A stretch of DNA of 51,926 nt. It comes from Methanobacterium sp. GTDB lineage: Archaea > Methanobacteriota > Methanobacteria > Methanobacteriales > Methanobacteriaceae. Below the pieces are notes generated by a model. The model did not search any database. It saw only the letters and a program-made list of their open reading frames with translations, and had not been told where the DNA came from. Where the stretch lies: positions 1 to 51,926 of the forward strand of contig DUPR01000031.1 in NCBI GenBank assembly GCA_012838205.1, read 5' to 3'. Positions 1 through 7,853 of this stretch are shown here, piece after piece (within the stretch, counting starts at the first letter, position 1; each line of letters starts with the position of its first letter). The position numbers and the translations under genes are program-made.

Positions 1-1775
1 CCTATCTCGGAGGAACCGACTATGAGTATGGTTATGGTGTTGCTGTGGATGGTGATGGAAATGCTTACATCACCGGATCCACCTATTCAACGAATTTCCC
101 TACAACGTCTGATGCATACCAAACCATCTATGCAGGAGGTTATGATGCTTTTGTGTCTAAATTGAATCCTACTGGCACTGGACTGGTTTACTCTACCTAT
201 CTCGGAGGAAACAATTATGACTATGGTTCTGGTGTTGCTGTGGATGGGGATGGAAATGCTTACATCACCGGATACACCTATTCAACGAATTTCCCTACCA
301 CGTCTGATGCATACCAAACCAGCTATGCAGGAGGTTGGGATGTTTTTGTGTCTAAGTTGAATCCTAGTGGAACTGGACTGGTTTATTCTACCTATCTCGG
401 AGGAACCGACTATGACTATGGTTATGGTGTTGCTGTGGATGGTGATGGTAATGCTTACATCACCGGAGAAACCTATTCCACGAATTTCCCAACAACACTT
501 GGTGCATACCAAACCAGCCATGCAGGAGGTTACGAAGATGCTTTTGTGGCTAAGTTTAGAACAGTGGATCGGGCGAATGTGATTGTTTCTAAGACTGGTA
601 ATGGTCCTTTGAATGTGGGTGATACAGGTATTTTTACTGTTTCTCTGCATAATAATGGGCCAAATGCTGCTCACAACGTGGCAGTTACTGATATAGATGT
701 TCCTACAGGTTGGATTGTGACTCCTTCTATGGGTTCATGGAACCCAATAACCAGTACTTGGAGTGTGGGAACACTCAATAATGGTGACAGTGCAACCCTA
801 ACTATTAGTGGACTGGTTGCCACTGCAATGGCTGGCACTACTCTCACCAACACAGTTACTGAAACTCAGGATGAACAGAGCCAGGAAACTCAAACTGCAA
901 CAGCTAGCATCACAGTTAATCCTCTGGCGAATGTGATTGTTTCTAAGACTGGTAATGGTCCTTTGAATGTGGGTGATACAGGTATTTTTACTGTTTCTCT
1001 GCATAATGATGGGCCAAATGCTGCTCACAACGTGGCAGTTACTGATATAGATGTTCCTACAGGTTGGATTGTGACTCCTTCTGTGGGATCATGGAACCCA
1101 ATAACCAGTACTTGGAGTGTGGGAACACTCAATAATGGTGACAGTGCAACCTTGTCTATCAGTGGATTAATCACAACTACTATGGCTGGAACCACTCTTA
1201 CAAACACAGTTACTGAAACACAAGATGAGCTGAACCAGGAATCTCAATCTGCATCAGCGAGTATTGTGGTTAATTCTGTGGCTGATCTGTATATCAACAG
1301 TTGGTCTAGTAAAAATAATCCTTTGTTGGGTGAAATTTTCACTATTACCTTTAAATTAGGTAATAGGGGACCAAATACTGCTGAAAATGTGGTATTTACC
1401 TTACCATTACCAAGTGGTGTGGAATTTGTTGGTGTAGAAGTCGATCAGGGAACAGCACGCTATGATCCTGCTACTAGGACGATTACATGGAGTTTAGGTG
1501 ATGTGGTTGTTGGTGATCCTTATGCTTGGGTTCGTGTGAGAGCTTTAGATGTGGGTAGTTTCATATTCCGACCCACACTCACAACAGACACCTATGATCC
1601 CAACATTGAAAGCAACATCCAAACTGTGACTGTAAATGTCCAAGCTGCCGGAGAACCATCCGAAACTGTGCATGCTCAGACTGTGGGAATGCAAAAAACT
1701 GGAGCACCATTCATTGGAATAGTACTCGCTATTCTAATGATACTCGGAGGACTAATAACCCCCAAAAAACACTAA
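1..1775 (+). CDS. SBBP/DUF11 repeat surface protein, 5' end cut by window
   Basis: The reading frame is already open at base 3 and shows the same repeat there as further down, so the gene starts upstream of the window. The visible part holds about three copies of a 65-residue repeat (core DGDGNAYITG, ending LVYSTYLGG) typical of SBBP beta-propeller repeats. Two nearly identical 118-residue DUF11 domains follow (each starts ANVIVSKTGNGPLNVGDTG), then a third, diverged DUF11-like domain. The last 30 residues are a hydrophobic segment (FIGIVLAILMILGGLI) and a short basic tail, so the protein is probably exported and anchored by its C-terminus. Such proteins are common on Methanobacterium cell surfaces as adhesin-like proteins; the ligand is unknown. 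No neighbour in the window appears co-transcribed. Confidence 0.85.
   Translation, partial: YLGGTDYEYGYGVAVDGDGNAYITGSTYSTNFPTTSDAYQTIYAGGYDAFVSKLNPTGTGLVYSTYLGGNNYDYGSGVAVDGDGNAYITGYTYSTNFPTTSDAYQTSYAGGWDVFVSKLNPSGTGLVYSTYLGGTDYDYGYGVAVDGDGNAYITGETYSTNFPTTLGAYQTSHAGGYEDAFVAKFRTVDRANVIVSKTGNGPLNVGDTGIFTVSLHNNGPNAAHNVAVTDIDVPTGWIVTPSMGSWNPITSTWSVGTLNNGDSATLTISGLVATAMAGTTLTNTVTETQDEQSQETQTATASITVNPLANVIVSKTGNGPLNVGDTGIFTVSLHNDGPNAAHNVAVTDIDVPTGWIVTPSVGSWNPITSTWSVGTLNNGDSATLSISGLITTTMAGTTLTNTVTETQDELNQESQSASASIVVNSVADLYINSWSSKNNPLLGEIFTITFKLGNRGPNTAENVVFTLPLPSGVEFVGVEVDQGTARYDPATRTITWSLGDVVVGDPYAWVRVRALDVGSFIFRPTLTTDTYDPNIESNIQTVTVNVQAAGEPSETVHAQTVGMQKTGAPFIGIVLAILMILGGLITPKKH
48..566 (+). repeat. 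SBBP coding repeats, 195-nt unit
   Basis: The sequence starting GATGGTGATGGAAATGC recurs at 48, 243 and 438, a period of exactly 195 nt (65 codons). Copies differ by scattered substitutions and keep the frame. The array extends upstream beyond the window edge. Confidence 0.85.
573..1280 (+). repeat. Two near-identical 354-nt DUF11 repeats
   Basis: The units start at 573 and 927 (GCGAATGTGATTGTTTCTAA), 354 nt apart. The first 250 or so bases are almost identical at nucleotide level, including third codon positions; the unit ends diverge more. This points to recent duplication or gene conversion. Confidence 0.9.
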
Positions 1776-1786
1776 AAAAACCCCCA

Positions 1787-1812
1787 TTTTCTTTTTTTCC
1801 TTTTTTTATTTT
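1787..1812 (+). terminator. T-run terminator of the surface protein gene
   Basis: Just after the stop codon are three successive T runs of 4, 7 and 7, separated by one or two C. This is the usual archaeal U-tract terminator; no strong hairpin precedes it. Confidence 0.6.
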
Positions 1813-1869
1813 GTGGTTGTTTCCTAAATGAAATTTAATTATTCCTGGAAAGATACATATAAACCCTAT

Positions 1870-2010
1870 TTTCTCCTGCAAAACTGTCTAACACATCAAG
1901 AAGAGAACGCACCGCCAATAGGGGCCATTATTACTATATGAAGCAACATTTTATGAGAATAAACAGCTTTGCCCTCTAGCATGCCTGTATTCTCAGTCAA
2001 TTATTTTTTT
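1870..2010 (+). ncRNA. Candidate small RNA with terminal hairpin
   Basis: This stretch in a 500-nt gene gap looks like an independent transcript. A TATA-like element (ACATATAAA, around 1855-1863) preceded by a purine-rich BRE-like stretch would place a start near 1885. A stem of about 11 bp follows: TGAGAATA (1954-1961) plus CAG (1964-1966) pair with CTG plus TATTCTCA (1985-1995). Seven T follow at 2004-2010, an intrinsic-terminator-like end. The interior, around 1908-1925, is GC-richer than the flanks. No known RNA family was recognised and there is no ORF. Confidence 0.3.
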
Positions 2011-2276
2011 AAATCATATTCTTCCACCAGGTTAGTGATAAAATAACAGATATGATTCTCTGGAATAAAATCCGTGACACGCCTAAGACCAACCAAGTCC
2101 GACCAACACGATCCTCCCCCTTAACCACAAAGAAACTACAATATAACTAAATAAAGTATAATTTACTCCCAGATAAAACCTTTAAAAAAATAGGATCTAA
2201 ACTATGAAACATCTTCAAATAAAATAATAAAAATGGAAATTAACTAAAAAAATGGACTCACAAAAAAAAAAATTGA
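2011..2276. other. Rest of intergenic gap, no gene seen
   Basis: Mostly AT-rich. One GC-richer patch lies at about 2073-2121; read on the minus strand it holds two imperfect copies of TTGGTCGGA/TTGGTTGGTC. No ORF, tRNA or box C/D pattern was recognised. The right end contains the purB terminator. Confidence 0.4.
2262..2272 (-). terminator. purB T-run terminator
   Basis: Eleven A on the plus strand, i.e. eleven T on the minus strand, lie five bases beyond the purB stop codon. Confidence 0.65.
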
Positions 2277-3635
2277 TTAGATTGTTTCAAACCATCTTTC
2301 AGATTCATTCAGAACATTCTCAACCATCTGAACAGAAGATCCCAGATAGGTATGGGGGTCCATAATTTCATCCACCTCATCAGGGTTTAGATAATCATGG
2401 ATCTCTGTCTGTCGAAGTATAACATCTTTTAAGCTGATACCCTGTTTGTTTGCTTCTATTGCACACTTTCTTACCAAGGCGTAGGCAGTTTGTCTTCCCA
2501 TGCCTCTTCGGGTGAGTTCAGCCATGAAACGTTCAGCCATGATGAGTCCACCTGTAAGGTTGAGATTTTTTTCTATGTTTTCCGGGTAAAAAACCAGTTT
2601 TTCCATGAGTTTGATGGTCAAATTCAGGATGTAGTCAGTAAGTATTGATGACTCGGGTAGCATTATTCGTTCAGAGGAAGAGTTGGTTAGGTCTCTTTCA
2701 TGCCATAATGAATTGTTCTGAAGAGCTGGCGAAGTGTAGGCTCTGACTACTCTTGAAACACCACATATCCTCTCTGCAGTTATGGGATTCATCTTATGGG
2801 GCATTGTGCTGGATCCAACTTGCTTTTCAGGGTCAAAACTTTCTCCCAACTCCCGAATTTCTGTTCTCTGCAGATTCCTTATTTCCAGAGCTATTTTATC
2901 CAAAGTACTGGCCAAATTGGCCAAAATCATAATATATTCTGCATGGTTATCTCTTTGCACCACTTGGTTGGATATTAGAACTGGTGGAAGTCCCAGGACT
3001 TCTGACACTTTTTGGTGTACGTTTAATCCATCTTCACCTAATGCGGCACTGGTTCCTACCGCACCAGTCATCATGCCTACGCAAAGTCTTCCTTTGCATT
3101 CTTCTAGCCGATCATACTGTCGGTGTAGTTCATCTGCCCAAATTGCGAATTTCATTCCATAAGTGGTGGGGAGGGCGTGTTGTCCATGGGTTCTGCCAAT
3201 GCAAACTGTTTTCTTATGATCATTGGCGAGTTTCAGGATGATCTTGGCCAGACGTTTCACCTTTTCTTGTATTATTTCAATGGATTCCTTAAGCAATAAT
3301 GACTGGGAGCTGTCAATGATGTCGTTTGACGTGGCACCGAAGTGTACATATTCCCCAGCATTTCCTTCACACACTTCAGCTAATGCTTTAACAATTGAGG
3401 CAATGTCATGGTTAGTTTCCCTTTCAATTTCATCCACCCTTTGTTTGGTAACGTATTGGGTGTTTGCTTTATTTTTTATTTCTTCTGCAGCTTCTTTGGG
3501 TATTAATTTCAACTGGGATTCGGCTTCTGCAAGGGCAGCCTCAACTTCCAGCATTTTTTGAAGTTTATTTTCTGCATCCCAGATTTTTTTCATTTCTGGG
3601 GTTCCGTAACGAAATTCTATAGGGTGGATAGCCAT
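2277..3635 (-). CDS. purB: Adenylosuccinate lyase
   Basis: PurB is a cytoplasmic enzyme that cleaves SAICAR to AICAR and adenylosuccinate to AMP, both releasing fumarate, in purine synthesis. The 452-residue protein has the fumarate lyase/aspartase signature GSSTMPHKMNP at about residues 274-284, an early HFGATSNDIIDSS segment and the catalytic-His region GRTHGQHALPTT, all in family order and length. The start is the ATG at 3635 (MAIHPIEF), which has AAGGAG seven bases upstream. An in-frame ATG 21 nt further up would overlap that ribosome binding site, so it is unlikely. The gene has its own terminator and seems monocistronic; a TATA-like TTATATGG lies about 55 nt upstream. Assignment is secure. 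Confidence 0.95.
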   Translation of the reverse strand: MAIHPIEFRYGTPEMKKIWDAENKLQKMLEVEAALAEAESQLKLIPKEAAEEIKNKANTQYVTKQRVDEIERETNHDIASIVKALAEVCEGNAGEYVHFGATSNDIIDSSQSLLLKESIEIIQEKVKRLAKIILKLANDHKKTVCIGRTHGQHALPTTYGMKFAIWADELHRQYDRLEECKGRLCVGMMTGAVGTSAALGEDGLNVHQKVSEVLGLPPVLISNQVVQRDNHAEYIMILANLASTLDKIALEIRNLQRTEIRELGESFDPEKQVGSSTMPHKMNPITAERICGVSRVVRAYTSPALQNNSLWHERDLTNSSSERIMLPESSILTDYILNLTIKLMEKLVFYPENIEKNLNLTGGLIMAERFMAELTRRGMGRQTAYALVRKCAIEANKQGISLKDVILRQTEIHDYLNPDEVDEIMDPHTYLGSSVQMVENVLNESERWFETI

Positions 3636-3790
3636 GGTCAAACTCCTTATTTTCATTTAATTATCAAGATAGTAACTCTAATTTTCATACCATATAACTA
3701 AAAACTTCAAATTGGGATAGTAATTACTAAATTCACTCTTCAAACAAAAGATTTACAGTTAAAAATAAAGTAAATAGGGGTTATTTAGAA

Positions 3791-3946
3791 TCAGGAAAAC
3801 TGTAGAGCAATGCATAAAACAGCCAGAATAATGCTCATGATAACAACTTGTTCTGGGCTGAGTTTTGGTCCTTTGGTTTCCTCTTCAAAGTATCTTACCA
3901 AGCCCGCCCCACTTGGTGGGAGGTATTTTTTTTCTTTCTTTGCCAT
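3791..3946 (-). CDS. secG: Protein translocase subunit SecG (Sec61-beta)
   Basis: This 51-residue protein begins MAKKEKKYLPPSGAGLVRYF, continues EEETKGPKLSPEQVV and ends in one hydrophobic helix (IMSIILAVLCIAL). That is the layout of archaeal Sec61-beta: a basic N-terminus, the Pro-Pro-Ser-Gly-Ala-Gly-Leu/Met motif, the GPKLSP element and a tail-anchoring helix. It is an accessory subunit of the SecYE channel in the membrane. The ATG at 3946 has GGTGAT five bases upstream, and a TATA-like TTTATAAAG lies at about 3964-3973. The gap to purB (155 nt) holds a TATA-like element of its own, so separate transcription is likely. It is short, but the match is clear. Confidence 0.92.
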   Translation of the reverse strand: MAKKEKKYLPPSGAGLVRYFEEETKGPKLSPEQVVIMSIILAVLCIALQFS

Positions 3947-4316
3947 ATTAAATCACCATGAAATCTTTATAAATGTTATATCGAAATTTATTTGATTATA
4001 TTCATTTATGAATTCTCTAAAGAGTAATATTCATGAAATTTTTATTCATGTTTATGTTACTTTCTACCGCCTTATATTTGTAGTGGTGATGCTGTGATTG
4101 AGATTTTAAAAAATAAGTAGGTTGGATGATTTTTTTTTTAAGTCTTTGAAAAAGTATAAATTACCTCCAACACAATAATATTTAGTAATGATAAGTCGTG
4201 TTCACCAAAGACGGGCTTTAAACATCATCTAAATCCATTTTTAGGGTTATAACTAGGTTTAATGACTTAATATTGGTTTAATTGTTTTAGAATAAACAAA
4301 ATAATAGGGAATTATT
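3947..4316. other. Gap with divergent promoters of secG and polC
   Basis: The left end holds the secG promoter (minus strand). A run of eleven T at about 4129-4140 and a TATA-like GTATAAATT at about 4151-4159, preceded by GAAAAA, could serve polC with a leader of about 130 nt. No further gene was seen; the longest plus-strand reading frame noticed (ATG at 4190) is only 13 codons. Confidence 0.4.
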
Positions 4317-7300
4317 ATGGGATACTTTGAAAGCTTAGAAAAGGAAACTAAACGGGCTTATGATGTAGCAAGGGAAGCTAGGAAGAGAGGTCTGGATATA
4401 GAAACTGAACCAGAAATTCCATTGGCAAAAAACCTTGCAGAACGTGTTGAAGGGTTAGTTGGTCCTCCAGGAATAGCAACACACATCAAAGAACTAGAAG
4501 AGGAAATGTCACGGGAAGAAGTAGCTTTTCATGTGGCTAAAGAGATTGTTACCTCGGATCAAGTGACGAAGGCCGACCCTGGAAACAAAGATCAGTATAA
4601 AATTATGGAAGCCGCTGCAGATCAGGCTATACGAACTGCATTATCCATTTTAACTGAGGGAGTTGTGGCTGCACCATTAGAAGGAATAGATCGAATTGCA
4701 ATTAAAAGAAACTTCGACCAAACATGGTATTTGGCAGTTTATTTTACAGGACCTATTCGTAGTGCAGGGGGAACCGCATCTGCACTTGCAGTATTAATTG
4801 CGGATTATATAAGGATTAACATGGATTTAAATCCTTACAAGCCGATTGAAAGCGAAATTGAACGTTACGTTGAGGAAGCTGAACTATACGAATCTGAAGT
4901 GACAAATCTTCAATATTCTCCTTCACCAGATGAAGTACGAGCAGCAGCCCAGAACATACCGGTGGAAGTAACAGGTGAACCCACAGATCAAGTTGAAGTT
5001 TCACACCGGGACTTGGAAAGAGTAGAAACTAACAATTTACGTGGTGGTGCCCTATTAGCACTGGTAGAAGGTGTTATTCAAAAAGCTCCTAAGGTATTGA
5101 AATATGCTAAAAAACTCAAAATAGATGGATGGGAATGGCTGGATGATCTTTCAAAGACTAAAAAATCATATAACGATGATAAAACTGAGAAAGATTCTAA
5201 AAATGAAGAACCAGAAGTTGATGACAAGTACATGAAAGATATTATTGGTGGCAGGCCAGTATTAGCCTATCCGCAAGCTAAAGGTGGGTTTCGTTTAAGG
5301 TACGGCCGATCCAGGAACACTGGGCTGGCAGCAATGGGTGTACACCCTGCAACAATGGAAATCGTTGAATTTTTGGCAGTTGGAACCCAAATGAAAATTG
5401 AGCGGCCTGGCAAGGGGAACTGTGTTGTCCCATGTGACAGTATTGATGGTCCTATTGTGAAATTAAGGGATGGAAGCGTAGTAAAAGTAGAATCAGTAGG
5501 TGAAGCTCGTAAAATTAAGTCACAAGTGGTTGAAATAATCTATTTAGGGGACATGTTAGTGGCATTTGGTGAATTTCTCCGAAACAACCATCAACTGCTC
5601 CCAGCTGGTTGGTGCCCGGAATGGTGGATTCAACTTTTAGAAAAATCACCTCACTATGATGTAAACCAAGAAGAAGAACTGAAACGATTCTTGCACTATG
5701 ATAAAATCAGCGCAAACATGGCTTTTAATCTCTCTAAAAAGTATGAAATACCATTACATCCAGAATACACTTATTTCTATCATGATCTAACTATAAAAGA
5801 TCTTAACAACCTAAGGCAATGGCTAAATACAGAAATTGAGGATTTCGATATAGGTACTAATTTAGAGTTAGATATAAGGCCTGAAAAACGGATATTGGAA
5901 GCATTAGGAGTTCCACATCAAGTTAAAAATGGAAAAATAATTTTAGGCCCTGATGAGGCATACGCTTTAATTCACACTTTAACACGACCATTAGAAGATG
6001 AAAAGAATATTTCTACCCTAGAAGCATTGAACCAAGTTTCTCCAGTTGAAATAATGGCAAAAGCACCCACATATCTTGGAGGTAGGGTTGGAAGGCCTGA
6101 AAAAACAAAGGAAAGGATGATGAAACCAGCACCCCACGCATTGTTCCCCATTGGTATGCATGGGGGTAACCGAAGAAACATCATCGATGCAGCTAAAAAA
6201 GGAAATATAACAGTAGAAATTGGGCGATGCAAATGCACCAACCCAGAATGTGGTGTTGGTTCCATGCAAGCTATTTGTCCTGTTTGTGGCTCTCGCACAG
6301 TACCTAGTAGCTCTGGAAAGAAACGCATAAACTTGGCCAATCTACTGAGAAAAGCTTACCAAAACTCAGGAGTACGGAAACTGGACGAGATCAAAGGAGT
6401 TCAAGGAATGATATCCGAGGATAAATTCCCAGAGCCTCTTGAAAAGGGTATACTCCGAGCAAAAAATGGAGTTTACACATTTAAAGACGCCACTATTAGA
6501 CATGACTCCACAGATTTACCGCTCACTCATTTCATACCCAAAGAGATCGGTGTAAGTCCTCAAAGACTCCAAAAACTAGGTTATACCCATGACATCCATG
6601 GTGAAGAACTGAAAAATGATGATCAAGTGGTTGAAATTCAAATACAAGACTTGGTAATTTCTGAGGCTTGTGCCGAGTACCTTATGAGAGTATCACATTT
6701 CATTGATGATCTCCTGAAACAATTCTACCAAATGGAACCTTACTACAAAGTTAAAACCAAAGAAGACTTAGTCGGACATTTAGCAGTTGGTCTAGCGCCG
6801 CACACCTCGGCAGGTGTTCTTGGCCGAATTTTAGGATTCACCAAGGCAGCAGCATGTTATGCTCACCCATACTTCCACTCAGCCAAACGAAGGAACTGTG
6901 ATAGTGACGAAGATTCAGTAATGTTACTGATGGACGCTTTACTTAACTTCTCTAAGGTTTACCTGCCAAGCAGTAGGGGTGGACGAATGGACGCACCATT
7001 GGTTCTTTCTTCCAGGATAGATCCTGAAGAAATCGACGATGAATCCCATAACTTGGATACCATGGAACTACTACCACTGGAACTTTACCAAAAAACTCTG
7101 GAAAAAGTTAAACCCTCAGAAGCACTTGATTTAGTGAATAATGTCCATAAAAGACTAGGGAAGGATGAACAATATCATGGATTAATATATTCTCATGAAA
7201 CATCCAACATTCACCAGGGACCCAAGGTATGCCTTTACAAAACACTCCCAACCATGAAAGAAAAGGTAGATGAACAGATCAAGCTGGCTGAAAGGATACG

Positions 7301-7646
7301 GGCAGTTGACCAGAAAGGAGTAGTGGAAGGAGTTTTAAACTCCCATTTCCTACCGGACATGGCAGGAAACATACGGGCCTTCGCCAGGCAAAAAGTACGA
7401 TGCACAAAGTGTAACAAGAAATATCGGCGAATACCACTAAGCGGGAAATGTACTTGTGGCGGGAACCTGATACTCAGTATTTCCAAAGGATCAGTGACTA
7501 AATATCTTGAAATTTCCAAGGAATTAGCTGGAAGATACCCCATAGATCCTTACCTTGTACAGAGAATTGAACTAATTGAGTCAAGTATTAACTCCCTCTT
7601 TGAAAGTGACCGATCCAAGCAGAGTTCACTTGACGTGTTTTTGTAG
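4317..7646 (+). CDS. polC: DNA polymerase II large subunit DP2 (PolD)
   Basis: DP2 is the catalytic subunit of the archaeal replicative D-family polymerase and works with the small exonuclease subunit DP1, which is not in this window. At 1109 residues it is close to the family length, with no intein. Visible landmarks: a central region with LRYGRSRNTGLAA; a zinc site with CKC...C...CPVC at about 638-658; the catalytic Asn-x-Asp-x-Asp at residues 860-864 (NCDSDED); a second zinc site CTKC...CTCG at about 1029-1047; and a C-terminal QSSLDVFL that fits a PCNA-interacting PIP box. The start ATG at 4317 has AGGGA upstream. The gene stands alone between two intergenic regions. Confidence 0.97.
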   Translation: MGYFESLEKETKRAYDVAREARKRGLDIETEPEIPLAKNLAERVEGLVGPPGIATHIKELEEEMSREEVAFHVAKEIVTSDQVTKADPGNKDQYKIMEAAADQAIRTALSILTEGVVAAPLEGIDRIAIKRNFDQTWYLAVYFTGPIRSAGGTASALAVLIADYIRINMDLNPYKPIESEIERYVEEAELYESEVTNLQYSPSPDEVRAAAQNIPVEVTGEPTDQVEVSHRDLERVETNNLRGGALLALVEGVIQKAPKVLKYAKKLKIDGWEWLDDLSKTKKSYNDDKTEKDSKNEEPEVDDKYMKDIIGGRPVLAYPQAKGGFRLRYGRSRNTGLAAMGVHPATMEIVEFLAVGTQMKIERPGKGNCVVPCDSIDGPIVKLRDGSVVKVESVGEARKIKSQVVEIIYLGDMLVAFGEFLRNNHQLLPAGWCPEWWIQLLEKSPHYDVNQEEELKRFLHYDKISANMAFNLSKKYEIPLHPEYTYFYHDLTIKDLNNLRQWLNTEIEDFDIGTNLELDIRPEKRILEALGVPHQVKNGKIILGPDEAYALIHTLTRPLEDEKNISTLEALNQVSPVEIMAKAPTYLGGRVGRPEKTKERMMKPAPHALFPIGMHGGNRRNIIDAAKKGNITVEIGRCKCTNPECGVGSMQAICPVCGSRTVPSSSGKKRINLANLLRKAYQNSGVRKLDEIKGVQGMISEDKFPEPLEKGILRAKNGVYTFKDATIRHDSTDLPLTHFIPKEIGVSPQRLQKLGYTHDIHGEELKNDDQVVEIQIQDLVISEACAEYLMRVSHFIDDLLKQFYQMEPYYKVKTKEDLVGHLAVGLAPHTSAGVLGRILGFTKAAACYAHPYFHSAKRRNCDSDEDSVMLLMDALLNFSKVYLPSSRGGRMDAPLVLSSRIDPEEIDDESHNLDTMELLPLELYQKTLEKVKPSEALDLVNNVHKRLGKDEQYHGLIYSHETSNIHQGPKVCLYKTLPTMKEKVDEQIKLAERIRAVDQKGVVEGVLNSHFLPDMAGNIRAFARQKVRCTKCNKKYRRIPLSGKCTCGGNLILSISKGSVTKYLEISKELAGRYPIDPYLVQRIELIESSINSLFESDRSKQSSLDVFL

Positions 7647-7853
7647 AAATAATATTAGAATAACAATAACGTTATAACTAAAATAGTGAGGTAGATAAAC
7701 AGTTTTTTTTATCAGAACAGTTTGGATAATAGAAACTATTTTATAAGATACAAATAGAAATAAAATGTAAGTTAAAAACCCATAAAAACGGGGGTTAATG
7801 GGGAAATTTTAATTATTATAATATTAATTTTAAAGGCGGAGGATGTGTAAAGG
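7647..7853 (+). promoter_or_regulatory. nrdD: polC terminator and nrdD promoter/leader
   Basis: Eight T at 7703-7710 may end polC transcription. A TATA-like TTTTATAAGATA lies at 7739-7750. The leader carries a possible stem AACCC/GGGTT at about 7777-7797, and GGAGG at 7840-7844 is the ribosome binding site. No NrdR-type box was recognised. Confidence 0.35.

Noticed and set aside
3810..3995. 61-codon plus-strand frame
   Set aside because: It is the antisense shadow of the clear Sec61-beta gene on the minus strand.
4317..7646. Intein in polC
   Set aside because: The frame is continuous at normal family length with no splicing motifs.
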